64,000 bases of DNA from a virus (IMGVR_UViG_3300013126_000016:23015-87014), one strand, 5' to 3'; positions 53,171 to 62,434 are shown, counted from the stretch's first letter. The notes: generated by a model from the sequence alone, not told the origin. A program made the numbers and translations.

Positions 53171-54801
53171 ATAGAGGGATTATTAAGCTGGTTTACTTGG
53201 TCTTCTATATTTTGTAGTATAGGACTTCTTCTAGGAGTAGAGGAAATAAGTGGAGGTTGAGTATAAGAAGAATTAGTAAGGAGAGCACCTCCCGGAATAG
53301 TCTTGGCAAATACTCTAATAGATTTAGGATTATTACTGTAAGAACTTTGTGCACTCATAAGGTCTCCTGTGGCTATTTCTAGGTCTTCTGGTATCTCTAA
53401 AATATCTAATATTACATAAGTATTAAATCTAGATATAGTCCACGCTACTAGCTCTATAGCAGCCTCTGGTACAGCAAAATCTGTAGGGTCATTTTTAATG
53501 ATAGCCGCCGACATACCTGAATAATTACGAGTAATAGTAATCTCTTTTAAGATAGCCGCCGCTGCTTGTGAATGCCTAGAATTGTCTAACTCTAATTGTT
53601 TACTATTACTAGTAATTCTATTAAACTCTATTTCTGTAAAATCAGTAGTAGGATCTATCTCAGTAGGAGACCAGAACTGCACTCTAATTTTTATTTTAGA
53701 AGTCCCTACAGGAGTAGTTCCTCCAGTTACCCATTTAGCTTTATTTCTAATATACAATACAACTGGTTGCCCAGCATTATCATCTGTAGTGTTAATAGTA
53801 CTAGCTTTATTATTCTTTAAAAGGATAACTAAACCATTAACACTGTTAGTAGTTAAAGAATTAATGTAAGTACCCCATTTAAAAGGGCTTGTGTTAGTAG
53901 ATATGCCGTTATCTTTAAGGTCTACTTTTAAGTTTAAGGAATAGGCTAATACACCTGGCATATTAGTCCTAGGGTAAAAGCTTAGTAAGTGTACTTGGGA
54001 GTAAAACTGATTTGCAAAACCTGAAAGTTGAGGCGCGGCTACTAACCCCTCATTTTCGTAGCGTACGCTTATGCTATTAATAGAATCTGCAAAATCAGAA
54101 ACTATTTGTGCAGCAGTTACTACTGTACCCGCAGCATAGGTTTTAGAAATAATCCAAGTATTTAAAAGGTGGGAAGCGTACCAACTACATTCTAAAGTTT
54201 GAGAAGCAGATAGAGTAATAGAACTAGAATTAAAGATAAAGCCGGAGTCAAAAGTTTCTTCAGATTCAGAAGAAGTAGATTGACTAGCAGACATCTCGTA
54301 GGTAGTACAGATTCTGTCTAAGTCTTTAAGAGCTTGGTCTTCGAGAACTTTAGCATGTTCTGCTTGTTCAGGGACTTGAGCTAGTTGTCCTATTAAAACA
54401 GAAGCGGTTAAAGAAGCAGAAACTCTGCGGATACCATCAGAGAAAAGAGTTTGATTGAGCTGACCAGAAGAATTAGGTCTATCAGGGTCAGCAAACATAA
54501 CTTCGCGGACATGACCTAATCCTTGAAAAAGGAAAGTATTATCTTTTCTTTTAGCAGCGGCTAAGATAAGCGCGATGCGAGGGTCTGCTTCGTTAGTAAT
54601 TATTTTAAATATTTCTAGAGCAGTTCGCCGGCGCAGTAGAACTGACGCACGGCGAACCATTTCAACCATTTTAAATAAAGGCAATCTAGTTATAATTTGC
54701 TCTTCCGTTAAGTTTTCAGCTTGTTCTTCTGTAGTAGAAGGGTCTATACCGCCTGATTGAGGGTAACTAAATCTATCTCTGAAATTTAACGTAACAGCCA
54801 T
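53149..54801 (-). CDS. Unknown structural protein
   Basis: A 550-residue protein. The N-terminal 110 residues are helical and charged (TRLPLFKMVEMVRRASVLLR), the remainder strand-rich (LGHVREVMFADPDRPNSSGQ). It lies between the small head gene and the neck candidate, so a head-tail connector or tail-sleeve role is likely. Overlaps at both ends with neighbours suggest coupled translation. A degenerate GC palindrome (54032-54043) is embedded in the gene. Confidence 0.5.
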   Translation of the reverse strand: MAVTLNFRDRFSYPQSGGIDPSTTEEQAENLTEEQIITRLPLFKMVEMVRRASVLLRRRTALEIFKIITNEADPRIALILAAAKRKDNTFLFQGLGHVREVMFADPDRPNSSGQLNQTLFSDGIRRVSASLTASVLIGQLAQVPEQAEHAKVLEDQALKDLDRICTTYEMSASQSTSSESEETFDSGFIFNSSSITLSASQTLECSWYASHLLNTWIISKTYAAGTVVTAAQIVSDFADSINSISVRYENEGLVAAPQLSGFANQFYSQVHLLSFYPRTNMPGVLAYSLNLKVDLKDNGISTNTSPFKWGTYINSLTTNSVNGLVILLKNNKASTINTTDDNAGQPVVLYIRNKAKWVTGGTTPVGTSKIKIRVQFWSPTEIDPTTDFTEIEFNRITSNSKQLELDNSRHSQAAAAILKEITITRNYSGMSAAIIKNDPTDFAVPEAAIELVAWTISRFNTYVILDILEIPEDLEIATGDLMSAQSSYSNNPKSIRVFAKTIPGGALLTNSSYTQPPLISSTPRRSPILQNIEDQVNQLNNPSIWPSRFP

Positions 54802-54802
54802 A

Positions 54803-55309
54803 TTATACCTCTGGAGTTAGAATACGTTTACATTCATTAACAACTGAAGTAAGAGAAGAAAACTTAGATTGAATAAAGTTAACGTAATCTACGGGTATAG
54901 GGTCTAATTGACCCAAAGATTTAACATGGGTAACTAAGTTTTTCCAGTTATAACCTTCAGGTAAAGCAGATTTTAATCTATCTTCAAAAGGGTTGTCTGT
55001 TAATTGGTGAAAAAACTCCGGGTTTTCATCATAAAAAGGAAGTTCTTCTTTTACAGGATTGAAGTTTGGAGTAGAGTAGATATCTTCTCCAGAAGGTGTA
55101 ATTATAGATTCAATAAGAGAGTCACTAACAGAAGAAGAGACTTCAGAATCATCATAAGAAACTATAACAAAAGAAGAAGCATAAGGAGAGTTTTGCATAG
55201 ATTGAGTATCTACATCAGAAAGATGAACAACATCACCACATTCTATCAGTTTAGATACCCCGTTGACTATAAGTCTTTCAGGTTTTACAGCAATAACAAA
55301 GTAACTCAT
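54803..55309 (-). CDS. Unknown head-region protein
   Basis: A 168-residue acidic protein, starting MSYFVIAVKPERLIVNGVSK and containing ECGDVVHLSDVDTQSM, with a Ser-rich middle and a helical C-terminus (LPEGYNWKNLVTHVKSLGQL). No family is recognised. It is 1 base from the next gene and 13 from the previous. Head-completion or connector roles fit the position. Confidence 0.5.
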   Translation of the reverse strand: MSYFVIAVKPERLIVNGVSKLIECGDVVHLSDVDTQSMQNSPYASSFVIVSYDDSEVSSSVSDSLIESIITPSGEDIYSTPNFNPVKEELPFYDENPEFFHQLTDNPFEDRLKSALPEGYNWKNLVTHVKSLGQLDPIPVDYVNFIQSKFSSLTSVVNECKRILTPEV

Positions 55310-55322
55310 TTACTTAAAAAAA

Positions 55323-56111
55323 CTAAGGGTTTTTGTTTTGGTTAACTACTACTAATTCTCCGGAAGCCAAAGTAGGAGTAGCTCCGCTGTAAGTTAATAC
55401 CAAAGTAGCTAAATGTAAAGAAGCACAATCACGAATTAAAGATAAAGAATTAGAGTTAGTGTAAGGAGGGTAAACACCACTAACATAAACAAGTTGTTCT
55501 GCTTCATTAACTTTAAAGTTCCCGGCGGCTAACTTAGAAGAGGTTTGATTACCCCAACCACGATTGTTACCTTTTTGAGAAGGAACAATAGGATTCTCAA
55601 AAATAGGATCGGCTAAAGACCAAGCACCGCTAACTCTTTTATAGAATTTAGAAGTTTGTAAATACTCATCCATGTCAAAACACTCAATTGCCCAATCATC
55701 ATTAGCAACTGCATCCCCATTTAATAAAGTCGTTGGTGCAGAACTTCCTTTTATATAGGGTAAAACTCGTCTTGAAGGATTAGCAATTATGTAATAGTAA
55801 TAAGTACCAGCAGAAGTAACAGTAGAACCACCAGAGTGTAAAGTGGTAGTAGGAGTAATAGTTAAAGTAACAGAGGAGCTTAGAGTAGCTAACTGACTAT
55901 CTAAATAAGCTGAACCCACAGCTATTGTTACTGTACTAGCTACAGAAGTAGCAGAACTAGCAGCTGCAATAGTAGCAGAAGGTGTTAGACCAGAATAAAC
56001 AGAAGAATAAGGATAATAGGAAAGACCGACACCTCTAGATTCAGGATATAAGTCTTTTAGAAAACGAAAGCCAGGTGCTACCTGTTGTGGAATTGGAGTT
56101 GAACTAGCCAT
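55323..56111 (-). CDS. Possible head decoration protein
   Basis: A 262-residue, Ser/Thr/Ala-rich protein right after the capsid gene. The first 110 residues are low-complexity beta-like sequence (SATIAAASSATSVASTVTIA, TLSSSVTLTITPTTTLHSGG). The second half has defined motifs (DWAIECFDMDEYL, VSGAWSLADPIF). No family is recognised, but the gene following the capsid often encodes a decoration protein. A GC palindrome copy (55520-55533) is read as part of SKLAAGN. Confidence 0.5.
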   Translation of the reverse strand: MASSTPIPQQVAPGFRFLKDLYPESRGVGLSYYPYSSVYSGLTPSATIAAASSATSVASTVTIAVGSAYLDSQLATLSSSVTLTITPTTTLHSGGSTVTSAGTYYYYIIANPSRRVLPYIKGSSAPTTLLNGDAVANDDWAIECFDMDEYLQTSKFYKRVSGAWSLADPIFENPIVPSQKGNNRGWGNQTSSKLAAGNFKVNEAEQLVYVSGVYPPYTNSNSLSLIRDCASLHLATLVLTYSGATPTLASGELVVVNQNKNP

Positions 56112-56150
56112 AATTTATTTAAATCAATATTTATATAAAGTTTTATAGAT

Positions 56151-56182
56151 ACTTTACTACAGGCCTTAAGCCTATAGTAAGT
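56151..56182 (-). terminator. Hairpin after the capsid gene
   Basis: On the - strand ACTTACTATAGGC, loop TTAAG, GCCTGTAGTAAAGT pairs over 13 positions with one bulge and one G-U. It begins four bases after the capsid stop and is followed by AT-rich sequence without a clean T run. It may be a partial terminator or an mRNA stabiliser that raises capsid output above downstream genes. Confidence 0.6.
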
Positions 56183-56186
56183 ACAA

Positions 56187-57503
56187 CTAGAAAGTACCGT
56201 AAGCCAAGTTAGATTGGATAATGAACTTATTAGATAGCTCACCTTCGTCACAAACATCCAGAATAGAAATCCAGTGAGGATAAATAACAACAGGTAGGAA
56301 AGCATCACCCATTTGCATAACGCGTCCTGGAGGTGCTGGAGGCTCGCTCATAGCCGAAGTACGAACAAAGATACCTGGGTTACCATTTGGAGATTCACCG
56401 CTACAATGATAAGTAAACCCTAAAGTAGCACTAGGATTATCAATAGCGTTACGAGCTACTAAGGCTACTTTATGAGCAGGCCAGTAAGTTTTAATTTTGT
56501 TATCTACTGGATCTCTGTACATACCATCTACTGCTGTGATACGCAAACCAGCAATAGAAGTAATTTCTCCGCCTGGGCCCATAGTAATATAAGTAGCGGG
56601 TGCCCCACCTGTGCTAGTTACAATATTTGCGTTACCAGCTACTGTGCTAGTAGGAGCGTTATAAACAAGAACACCAGGTACATTACTTAAAGATTTGATA
56701 TACTCGTTTTCCATTAAGATAGTGAGTAAATCAGTTGAAATAATAATGTCTGTAAAAGTGTTTTTATTAGTTTTTCGTAAATATTCTTTTAAGAGACGTA
56801 AGCCGTAGATAATATCAGCTTTAGGATCTGTCCAAGCTACTCCAGCACGTTGGTCAGTAGACTTAAACATTAAAGCTTCTTTACGACCTTTATTGTTTGC
56901 CAAAGCTTTAGCAGCAGTAAATCCAGTACCCGATACATTAGCTCCGGCTGTAACACTACTATCAAACCCATCGTATCTAAAATTGTTATGAACAGGAATG
57001 TTAGAGGAAACATTAATGCTAACACCTGTACGTGGGTCAGTGTAGTTAATACCACCTAATAGAGCTTTAGTAATAAAGAGGTCTTTAGTACGAGCGTGAC
57101 GGGCGACTAATTGTTGTACACGGCGTTGAACAATATCTTCTGGACGGTAAGCTTGGTTAAAAGTACCAGGCTGACGGAGTTGGTTAATGAGGTGTTGTTC
57201 AATAAAGTCATCTTCACGAACTACTGCGGGGCGAGCAGTGAATGCACGAATTCTATTTTGTTCTAAGAAACCACCGCTAGGTACACCAAATCGAACGATA
57301 GGCATAATACCTAAACCTTCGATGATTTGTTCTACAACGATAGTACGTTCAGGGATGTTGCGGTCGGGGAAAAACTCACCTAAAGGAGTTCTAGCAATCT
57401 GATAAAACGATTGCGCTAACATAGTTAGCTGTAGTGACCCTAATTGATACTCTTCCCCTATAAACTGATAGGGACTAGTACCTGCTTGAAATTCAATAGC
57501 CAT
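56187..57503 (-). CDS. Major capsid protein
   Basis: A 438-residue protein with the layout of HK97-fold capsid proteins of the GpE type: an N-terminal segment (TPLGEFFPDRNIPERTIVVE), a helix-strand region (FIEQHLINQLRQPGTFNQAY), the long spine helix zone (RRVQQLVARHARTKDLFITK) and a C-terminal domain ending WISILDVCDEGELSNKFIIQ. A protease-scaffold gene lies immediately upstream, the usual order, and a hairpin follows its stop. Family assignment within HK97-type capsids is by pattern only. Confidence 0.8.
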   Translation of the reverse strand: MAIEFQAGTSPYQFIGEEYQLGSLQLTMLAQSFYQIARTPLGEFFPDRNIPERTIVVEQIIEGLGIMPIVRFGVPSGGFLEQNRIRAFTARPAVVREDDFIEQHLINQLRQPGTFNQAYRPEDIVQRRVQQLVARHARTKDLFITKALLGGINYTDPRTGVSINVSSNIPVHNNFRYDGFDSSVTAGANVSGTGFTAAKALANNKGRKEALMFKSTDQRAGVAWTDPKADIIYGLRLLKEYLRKTNKNTFTDIIISTDLLTILMENEYIKSLSNVPGVLVYNAPTSTVAGNANIVTSTGGAPATYITMGPGGEITSIAGLRITAVDGMYRDPVDNKIKTYWPAHKVALVARNAIDNPSATLGFTYHCSGESPNGNPGIFVRTSAMSEPPAPPGRVMQMGDAFLPVVIYPHWISILDVCDEGELSNKFIIQSNLAYGTF

Positions 57504-57548
57504 ATTACTTCCTATAATTATTTATAAATATTTTTAAACTTATTAAAA

Positions 57549-58574
57549 TTAGATTCGTTTACCTTTAGTCATCTCAGCAAAAACGCGTTGGTTTTCTTTG
57601 ATGATATCTAAATAAGGATTAGGAATCTCTTCTGCTGGAGAGTTAGAAACTGGTTCAGAAGAACCTTGAACTTCCGAGAATTTTTGATGGTTTTCAGAGG
57701 ATAGTTCTGATAAACGAAGAAATTGAGCCTCGCGTTGTTCTTTAGACAAAGAGGGTAATAGGTCTGAAAACACGCGTTTTGTATCAGAAGAAATATTAAG
57801 GGATTGTACTTTTTCTAATAGAGAAGCAGTTGTTTGAGCTTCTATAACAGATTGAGCTTCTTTTAGTTGAGTTTCAGTCAGTTGTAGTTTTTGAGTCAAG
57901 TCTTCTACTTTTAAAGCCAAATCAGCGATTTGCTGAGCAACTTTATCAGAGAAAGCAACTGGGGTTTCAATAGGAGTATCCATAATAGTAGGTTCAGTCA
58001 TTGGAGGTTTATTAAAATCAAATAAAAAAGAAACAGATTTACCTTCTTCAGATTCTGAAAAGGTTTGGTGGACAGCTTGTACTCTAGGAAGCCCAGTAAG
58101 AAAAGGTCTATTAGTTAAAGCTGCACCTCTTAATACAGTACCTATAGATTCCCCAGTAGTTTTACTTTTAGCATTACGATAAAACTCCCCACTGGAATAT
58201 CTATAAGCGCCATCTTTAACGGTATTAAACACTTTATCATTTACAGGGTCAAAAAGACCAAATAAGGTATTATTATCTTGATAAAGGTCTTTTAAAAAAG
58301 CTACGGAAGGGGCTCCTTCTATAGAATCAGAGTCTGTAGGATGACCTGTGAATAGGGGGGGTTCGTAGCCAGTAGCTTTATCAGACCAGTTTTTTAAGAT
58401 ATCGTCAAAGTCTTTTTGCTTAAAAGAAACGTCCCCGTACTCAGGATGCACCCAATTACCTAAAACTGCTATAGGCACTTTGAGGTATTTAGTGTCTTCG
58501 CTATATAGTTCAGCAGATAAATTATATTTAGGTTCGATTGTTATAAGATTATTCATAGTTAGTCTATAGTACAA
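57549..58574 (-). CDS. Capsid maturation protease fused to scaffold (Mu gpI-like)
   Basis: A 341-residue protein. The N-terminal 190 residues follow the phage I-like protease pattern: VLGNWVHPEYGDVSFKQKDF, YEPPLFTGHPTDSDSIEGAP, AYRYSSGEFY, and GTVLRGAALTNRPFLTGLPR, where LTN-x-PF is a hallmark. Residues 195-341 are a Gln/Glu-rich coiled coil (ADLALKVEDLTQKLQLTETQ) typical of scaffold. The protease probably cleaves the scaffold and capsid during maturation. Two starts are possible: 58574 (overlapping the previous gene by 16 bases) and 58556 (MNNLITIEP, 2 bases after its stop). The second looks slightly more natural. Confidence 0.85.
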   Translation of the reverse strand: MYYRLTMNNLITIEPKYNLSAELYSEDTKYLKVPIAVLGNWVHPEYGDVSFKQKDFDDILKNWSDKATGYEPPLFTGHPTDSDSIEGAPSVAFLKDLYQDNNTLFGLFDPVNDKVFNTVKDGAYRYSSGEFYRNAKSKTTGESIGTVLRGAALTNRPFLTGLPRVQAVHQTFSESEEGKSVSFLFDFNKPPMTEPTIMDTPIETPVAFSDKVAQQIADLALKVEDLTQKLQLTETQLKEAQSVIEAQTTASLLEKVQSLNISSDTKRVFSDLLPSLSKEQREAQFLRLSELSSENHQKFSEVQGSSEPVSNSPAEEIPNPYLDIIKENQRVFAEMTKGKRI

Positions 58575-59095
58575 CCTTCAAGGGAGCCGTGTTTAAGCTT
58601 ATAGAGTTGTTTATATTTTTGATTAATATAAATAGCAGTAGCTTCTTTTAGTTCAAATTGTGGGCAGGATTCAACAGCTTCAGAATACAATTCTAGGTCT
58701 AAAGAAGGCTGGGGCTGGGGAGGCTCTGGAGGCTGTTCTGAGAGAGTTTCTGAGGAATCAGAGGGGAGGAGGGAAGAGGGAGGTGTATGGGAGTCACAGT
58801 AATAGACTGAGATAACACAGCAATCCCACTTAGAGCAATGAGCTTCTTGAGTAACAGGATTATAAGTAGAGAAAGCGCAATTACAGCAGCAATTAGCTAA
58901 ACGGTAGTTAGGGATGCAGCTTTGGGATTCCAAAATAGATTCTGGGGATTGGTATGGGTTATAAGAGGAATAGTCTGATAGTTTTAAGGTAGCCGCGCGG
59001 CTATCTTTAGTTTTATCAGGTTCTACCTCTGTAGTAGCTTCTGTCTTACCTAAGTCAGCACTTATTAAACTTTCTATTAATTCATTATCATTCAT
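58559..59095 (-). CDS. Cysteine-rich, possibly metal-binding protein
   Basis: A 178-residue protein. The centre (about 60-100) is cysteine-rich: ANCCCNCAFSTYNPVTQEAH, then CSKWDCCVISVYYC. The last third is acidic and Pro-rich then helical. The cluster suggests zinc binding. I do not know the family; similar Cys-rich segments occur next to phage protease genes. A near-perfect palindrome copy (58988-59005) is read in frame as SRAATLK. It starts 4 bases from the divergent SWIM gene. Confidence 0.55.
   Translation of the reverse strand: MNDNELIESLISADLGKTEATTEVEPDKTKDSRAATLKLSDYSSYNPYQSPESILESQSCIPNYRLANCCCNCAFSTYNPVTQEAHCSKWDCCVISVYYCDSHTPPSSLLPSDSSETLSEQPPEPPQPQPSLDLELYSEAVESCPQFELKEATAIYINQKYKQLYKLKHGSLEGCTID
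58988..59005. repeat. Near-perfect palindrome copy inside the Cys-rich gene
   Basis: GGTAGCCGCGCGGCTATC differs from the canonical 18-mer at one position (C to T). It is translated in frame on the - strand near the N-terminus of the Cys-rich protein, in a region of low conservation value. Confidence 0.65.
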
Positions 59096-59099
59096 ATTT

Positions 59100-59699
59100 A
59101 TGCTGTCTAAATCTTTTTTATTAGCTTCTTACTTCTCTTATAATACTATTGAGCTACTTAGTTATACAAATATAGGTTCAATTTTAAAGGCTACGGTTAA
59201 AAACAAAAAATCTAATAAAACTGTAACTATAGATATACACTATAAAGATATTCCAGCAGTTTATTATAACGCGGTTAATATCTATTCAGCTCAAATAGAT
59301 CTACTAACTAAAACTTTTAACCCTAAGCTAGAATTGCCAGAAGCTGTTATCCTTTTGCTACTACAGACTAAAATAGAAGAGACTATAACAAAGACTAATA
59401 TCAAAAATAATATACTTAGATACACTATAGGTTATGAAGAAAAGGAAATAGAGTTAACAAATAGTGAGGAATTATATAATGAGCTTCTATTATGCAAACT
59501 ACTAGTAGAAGGCTATAAAATAGAAGAAATAAGAGGAAGTCACTTTAGGTTTATATCTCTAGAACAAAAAGAAACTATGACTACTACTCATAATTGCAGC
59601 TGTTATGAGTTTAATAGTATAAAAGATTGTAAGCATGTAAGAGCTGCTAGAGTAATAAGATTAAATAGAAGATTTATAACAGAGTTTATAAAGTATTAA
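59100..59699 (+). CDS. SWIM-type zinc finger protein, lone + strand gene in the late operon
   Basis: A 199-residue protein with C166-x-C168-x8-C177-x-H179 (NCSCYEFNSIKDCKHV), the CxCx(n)CxH pattern of SWIM domains, which bind DNA or proteins. The N-terminal 155 residues are a mixed fold with TIDIHYKDIPAVYYN. It is encoded opposite to its neighbours: 4 bases from the divergent start of the Cys-rich gene and 5 from the convergent end of the portal gene. No promoter space exists, so its control sequences must lie inside the Cys-rich gene, and antisense effects on the portal-side operon are possible. No Shine-Dalgarno is visible. Confidence 0.7.
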   Translation: MLSKSFLLASYFSYNTIELLSYTNIGSILKATVKNKKSNKTVTIDIHYKDIPAVYYNAVNIYSAQIDLLTKTFNPKLELPEAVILLLLQTKIEETITKTNIKNNILRYTIGYEEKEIELTNSEELYNELLLCKLLVEGYKIEEIRGSHFRFISLEQKETMTTTHNCSCYEFNSIKDCKHVRAARVIRLNRRFITEFIKY

Positions 59700-59704
59700 A
59701 AGAG

Positions 59705-61132
59705 TTATTTATCACGAGCTTTTATTTGTTTAGTAGTAGAGCCAGTAGAGCGACCGGGTTTACCGGAACCATTAGGGCCAACATCAGCGGGGCTAGTTTT
59801 TCTTCTTGGTTCTAATACTATGGAATCAATAAACTTACGGTCAGAAGATTCTAATCTCCTACTGGACAATCTAACCATTTGTCTTACTATATTCCAATCA
59901 TCATCATTAGTAGGATTCAAGTAACCTAACTCTGTTAGACCTTTTACCATTTGCATTGTAGCTACCCTGTCTTCTGACCGGTCAGAATATACTCTGGTAA
60001 AGTTAGGAGGTATTTTTGCTGAAGCTCTATTAAAATTCCACTGCACTAATAAAGTAAATACCTGTTTGATTAAAGCTGATGTTAAATGGTCTCTAGCTAA
60101 CTCCACAGAGTTATAAAACACTTCCATACGCCTTTCTATAGAATCTGGGTTTAGACCCAAACTGCGGTCTGAGACTAGGAAATAAGGAATTATGTGTCTA
60201 ATAGATTCTTGGTCTGCATACCAAATAGAATCTAAAAAGGTGTTAGCTACCATGTCACTTTGAGGAATGGAACCTACTTCGGGTTTAGCTCCATCTATAT
60301 TAAAGGGCAGCATCAAAGTAGTTTTAATGCCCTCATCACTATCTATTTGCTCTTTTAACAAGTCGAAAGTAGTAATAGGCTCTTCTTCCCCAGTAGAAGG
60401 ATTAACGCGGATTTGAGACGTAGGAGAGCTAGTAGAAGCTATCCAAGTAAGTCGATGGCCTGCTTTTTCTAGGTGTAGAACCATTAGGTCAATGATAGCG
60501 TTTTTAAGACGTTCCCATTTATAAGCTGGGGCTACTAGAGATTGACCGTAGAAATTACCGAAGTGAGATTCATTAGAGAGGTAAAGTACTTTCCAGAATT
60601 GGAGTTGTTTTTCAGCCACAGTAGAGCCAGCTACTGTTTGGTATATACCTGACTTATGATAGGCATCCCAGGTTTCTCCGTTTTCTACTAATCGTCCGCG
60701 TTTATCTGTATAAATAGTAATAGTAGAAGGATGATAGGTAACAATATCAGAGAGAGATAGAGTGCCGAAATCTAGTTTAAAAAGCAATTCAGAAACAGAA
60801 GCACCTGCCCAGCATTCAGTAAACTTAGCAGTTTTAAGACAATTTTTCCAGCTAACACCTAGAGTATCTTCCATTTTAAGAATGTTATTATTAAGAAAGG
60901 AAGCTATTTCAGGGTCTGGATGAGTTATCTGACCGATAGTAGAGATAATGTAATTGATGTAAGTATTAAGAGCCGTTCTGATAGTAAGGTCTTGCCGTGC
61001 TAAAGATTCGTAGAGGCGTAAACGAACGTTAGGTAAACGTCTAGCAAAAGTGAGAGCAGAGTGCATACCTAACTGAGTAAATTTACCCCTAGCAGAGCGT
61101 TTATCTGGGTAGGTGATATCTGTAGAGTACAT
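59705..61132 (-). CDS. Portal protein (DUF935/Mu gp29-like)
   Basis: A 475-residue portal, the dodecameric ring through which DNA is packaged. Visible features of this branch: an N-terminal segment with YESLARQDLTIRTALNTYIN, the strand/helix section KTAKFTECWAGASVSELLFK, WKVLYLSNESHFGNFYGQSL (in related portals a similar strand leads into G-x-S-L), the wing-to-stem region KNAIIDLMVLHLEKAGHRLT, and a late helical RSLGLNPDSIERRMEVFYNS. It ends with Lys-rich QIKARDK. It is encoded 5 bases from the next gene and is convergent with the SWIM gene. It is separated from the terminase by about 24.6 kb. Confidence 0.8.
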   Translation of the reverse strand: MYSTDITYPDKRSARGKFTQLGMHSALTFARRLPNVRLRLYESLARQDLTIRTALNTYINYIISTIGQITHPDPEIASFLNNNILKMEDTLGVSWKNCLKTAKFTECWAGASVSELLFKLDFGTLSLSDIVTYHPSTITIYTDKRGRLVENGETWDAYHKSGIYQTVAGSTVAEKQLQFWKVLYLSNESHFGNFYGQSLVAPAYKWERLKNAIIDLMVLHLEKAGHRLTWIASTSSPTSQIRVNPSTGEEEPITTFDLLKEQIDSDEGIKTTLMLPFNIDGAKPEVGSIPQSDMVANTFLDSIWYADQESIRHIIPYFLVSDRSLGLNPDSIERRMEVFYNSVELARDHLTSALIKQVFTLLVQWNFNRASAKIPPNFTRVYSDRSEDRVATMQMVKGLTELGYLNPTNDDDWNIVRQMVRLSSRRLESSDRKFIDSIVLEPRRKTSPADVGPNGSGKPGRSTGSTTKQIKARDK

Positions 61133-61137
61133 AGTTA

Positions 61138-61572
61138 TTAAGAATAAACTTTACCAAAGGTAGAATTAGGGTTACCGAACTTGAGTTGAGAGTTGTACTC
61201 CATTTCCTTCATTTCAAGTTTACGTTCTTGTTCCCGGCGCTTACTTTCTTGGTCTCGAGCAATATTAGAGATTTCAAAAGAGAGAGCGCGGCGGATAACA
61301 TCAGGTAATCCATAAGTTTTAACAAAAGGGTCTTCCCGTAAACCTAACCAATCCAGAATGTCAATAGGTGAATATTGACAAAGAGCTATAAAGCTGGCTA
61401 TATCGTATTTCTTACTGTAGTATTCAGCTTCTTTATCTATTCCTAGCTGTCGTTTTAATACAAAGTTATCAGCTTCAGTTTGGGATTTAAAGAAAATGCG
61501 TATATTTATTGGGTAGTAAGAAGGGTAAGATGATAGTCTACCTCCTAATAAGATATTACTAGAGATAGGCAT
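61138..61572 (-). CDS. Unknown protein upstream of the portal
   Basis: A 144-residue protein: FFKSQTEADNFVLKRQLGID, YSPIDILDWLGLREDPF and a charged C-terminal helix (QESKRREQERKLEMKEMEYN). No family is recognised. With the 256-residue gene before it, it resembles in size and order a two-component tail-assembly chaperone pair, but there is no overlap or slip site. Confidence 0.5.
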   Translation of the reverse strand: MPISSNILLGGRLSSYPSYYPINIRIFFKSQTEADNFVLKRQLGIDKEAEYYSKKYDIASFIALCQYSPIDILDWLGLREDPFVKTYGLPDVIRRALSFEISNIARDQESKRREQERKLEMKEMEYNSQLKFGNPNSTFGKVYS

Positions 61573-61616
61573 AGCAGGAATATATTGAGAGAAAGGCAGA
61601 TTACCTTTAGATATCT

Positions 61617-62387
61617 CTAAGCTAGAGAAAGCTGGTTGTGTGTAGTATCTTGTTTTTTCGACATAGCAGACTTGACTTTCCCACGCAAAGCTTTCTTCTG
61701 CTTTCCCCGCTTTTTAGCCTCTTCTGATTCACCTTCTTCTAACAAGAAGACATTGACAAAGATAGTAGATAAAAATTGTACAGTATCTATAAATTCATCA
61801 TCAAATAAACTAACAGGGTCTTTAGGTTGTTCAATAACTTTATTATCTACATGGGTAACACACATAGCCATCATATACTCATCTAAAGTACAACCATTTT
61901 CCTGGTTCCCTTTAAAATTAGTATCTGCTTTCCATTGTACTCCTGTGTTAGGTCTTTGGAATGTGTAACTACGTCCATTTGGAGTGATTGAACTGGGGAC
62001 TAAAACAGCAGGTTCTAAAGCTGAATTACGTTTTTCTGAAGCATAACTACGAGCTAACTTAGCCTGGTCATCATCTATAAAACAAGTTCCTATAAACTCT
62101 ATCATTGATGCTTGTCTATCATCTATAGGAAAAGGTTCTATTCTAGAGGGTATATCTTGAGAGTTTAATTCTATAGATTTACCGTCTTTAGAAATTTTTA
62201 CTAACATCAAAGAAAATAATAATTCCTCAACAGAATAGGGTGGCCTTTGTTCACCTTCTCTAGTTGGATATGGGTACAGTTTCTTAGCTTTTCTGTAATC
62301 CCCATAAGTCGGAACTTCATAAGAAACTTCTAATACTTTGTTAGGCAAGTCAGCCGCATCTATAACTATTACTGGTCTATTAGACAT
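61617..62387 (-). CDS. Unknown protein, first gene of the late operon
   Basis: A 256-residue protein (NRPVIVIDAADLPNKVLEVS, SYEVPTYGDYRKAKKLYPYP, EELLFSLMLVKISKDGKSIE) with an acidic/basic C-terminal tail (KKRGKQKKALRGKVKSAM). The DYR-x-A-x2-LYP-x-P segment and size are reminiscent of tail-assembly chaperones or T4-type hub assembly proteins, but weakly. It is the first gene of the - strand block, and the divergent PLD-like gene starts 47 bases away. Confidence 0.5.
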   Translation of the reverse strand: MSNRPVIVIDAADLPNKVLEVSYEVPTYGDYRKAKKLYPYPTREGEQRPPYSVEELLFSLMLVKISKDGKSIELNSQDIPSRIEPFPIDDRQASMIEFIGTCFIDDDQAKLARSYASEKRNSALEPAVLVPSSITPNGRSYTFQRPNTGVQWKADTNFKGNQENGCTLDEYMMAMCVTHVDNKVIEQPKDPVSLFDDEFIDTVQFLSTIFVNVFLLEEGESEEAKKRGKQKKALRGKVKSAMSKKQDTTHNQLSLA

Positions 62388-62434
62388 ATAAGGTCTATTG
62401 TTTTAAGAGAGTTTAATCTACAATAAGTATACAC
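62388..62434. promoter_or_regulatory. Divergent intergenic region (late operon / PLD-like gene)
   Basis: A 47-base AT-rich spacer between two divergent start codons, so promoters for both the late operon and the PLD-like gene must lie here or in the gene ends. GTATAC sits 5 bases before the + start; on the - strand TTGTAG and TAAAAC are weak box candidates. No consensus pair is clear. Confidence 0.35.

Noticed and set aside
53582-53869. 95-codon + strand frame
   Set aside because: Antisense to the 550-residue structural gene; a second overlapping + frame covers the same bases, which suggests composition rather than coding.
55004-55345. 113-codon + strand frame, very Arg-rich
   Set aside because: Antisense to two head genes; the Arg/Ile-rich sequence reflects Ser/Tyr/Asp codons on the other strand.
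61138-62387. Programmed frameshift tail-chaperone pair
   Set aside because: Size and order are suggestive, but the frames are separated by 44 bases with no overlap or slippery heptamer at the junction.
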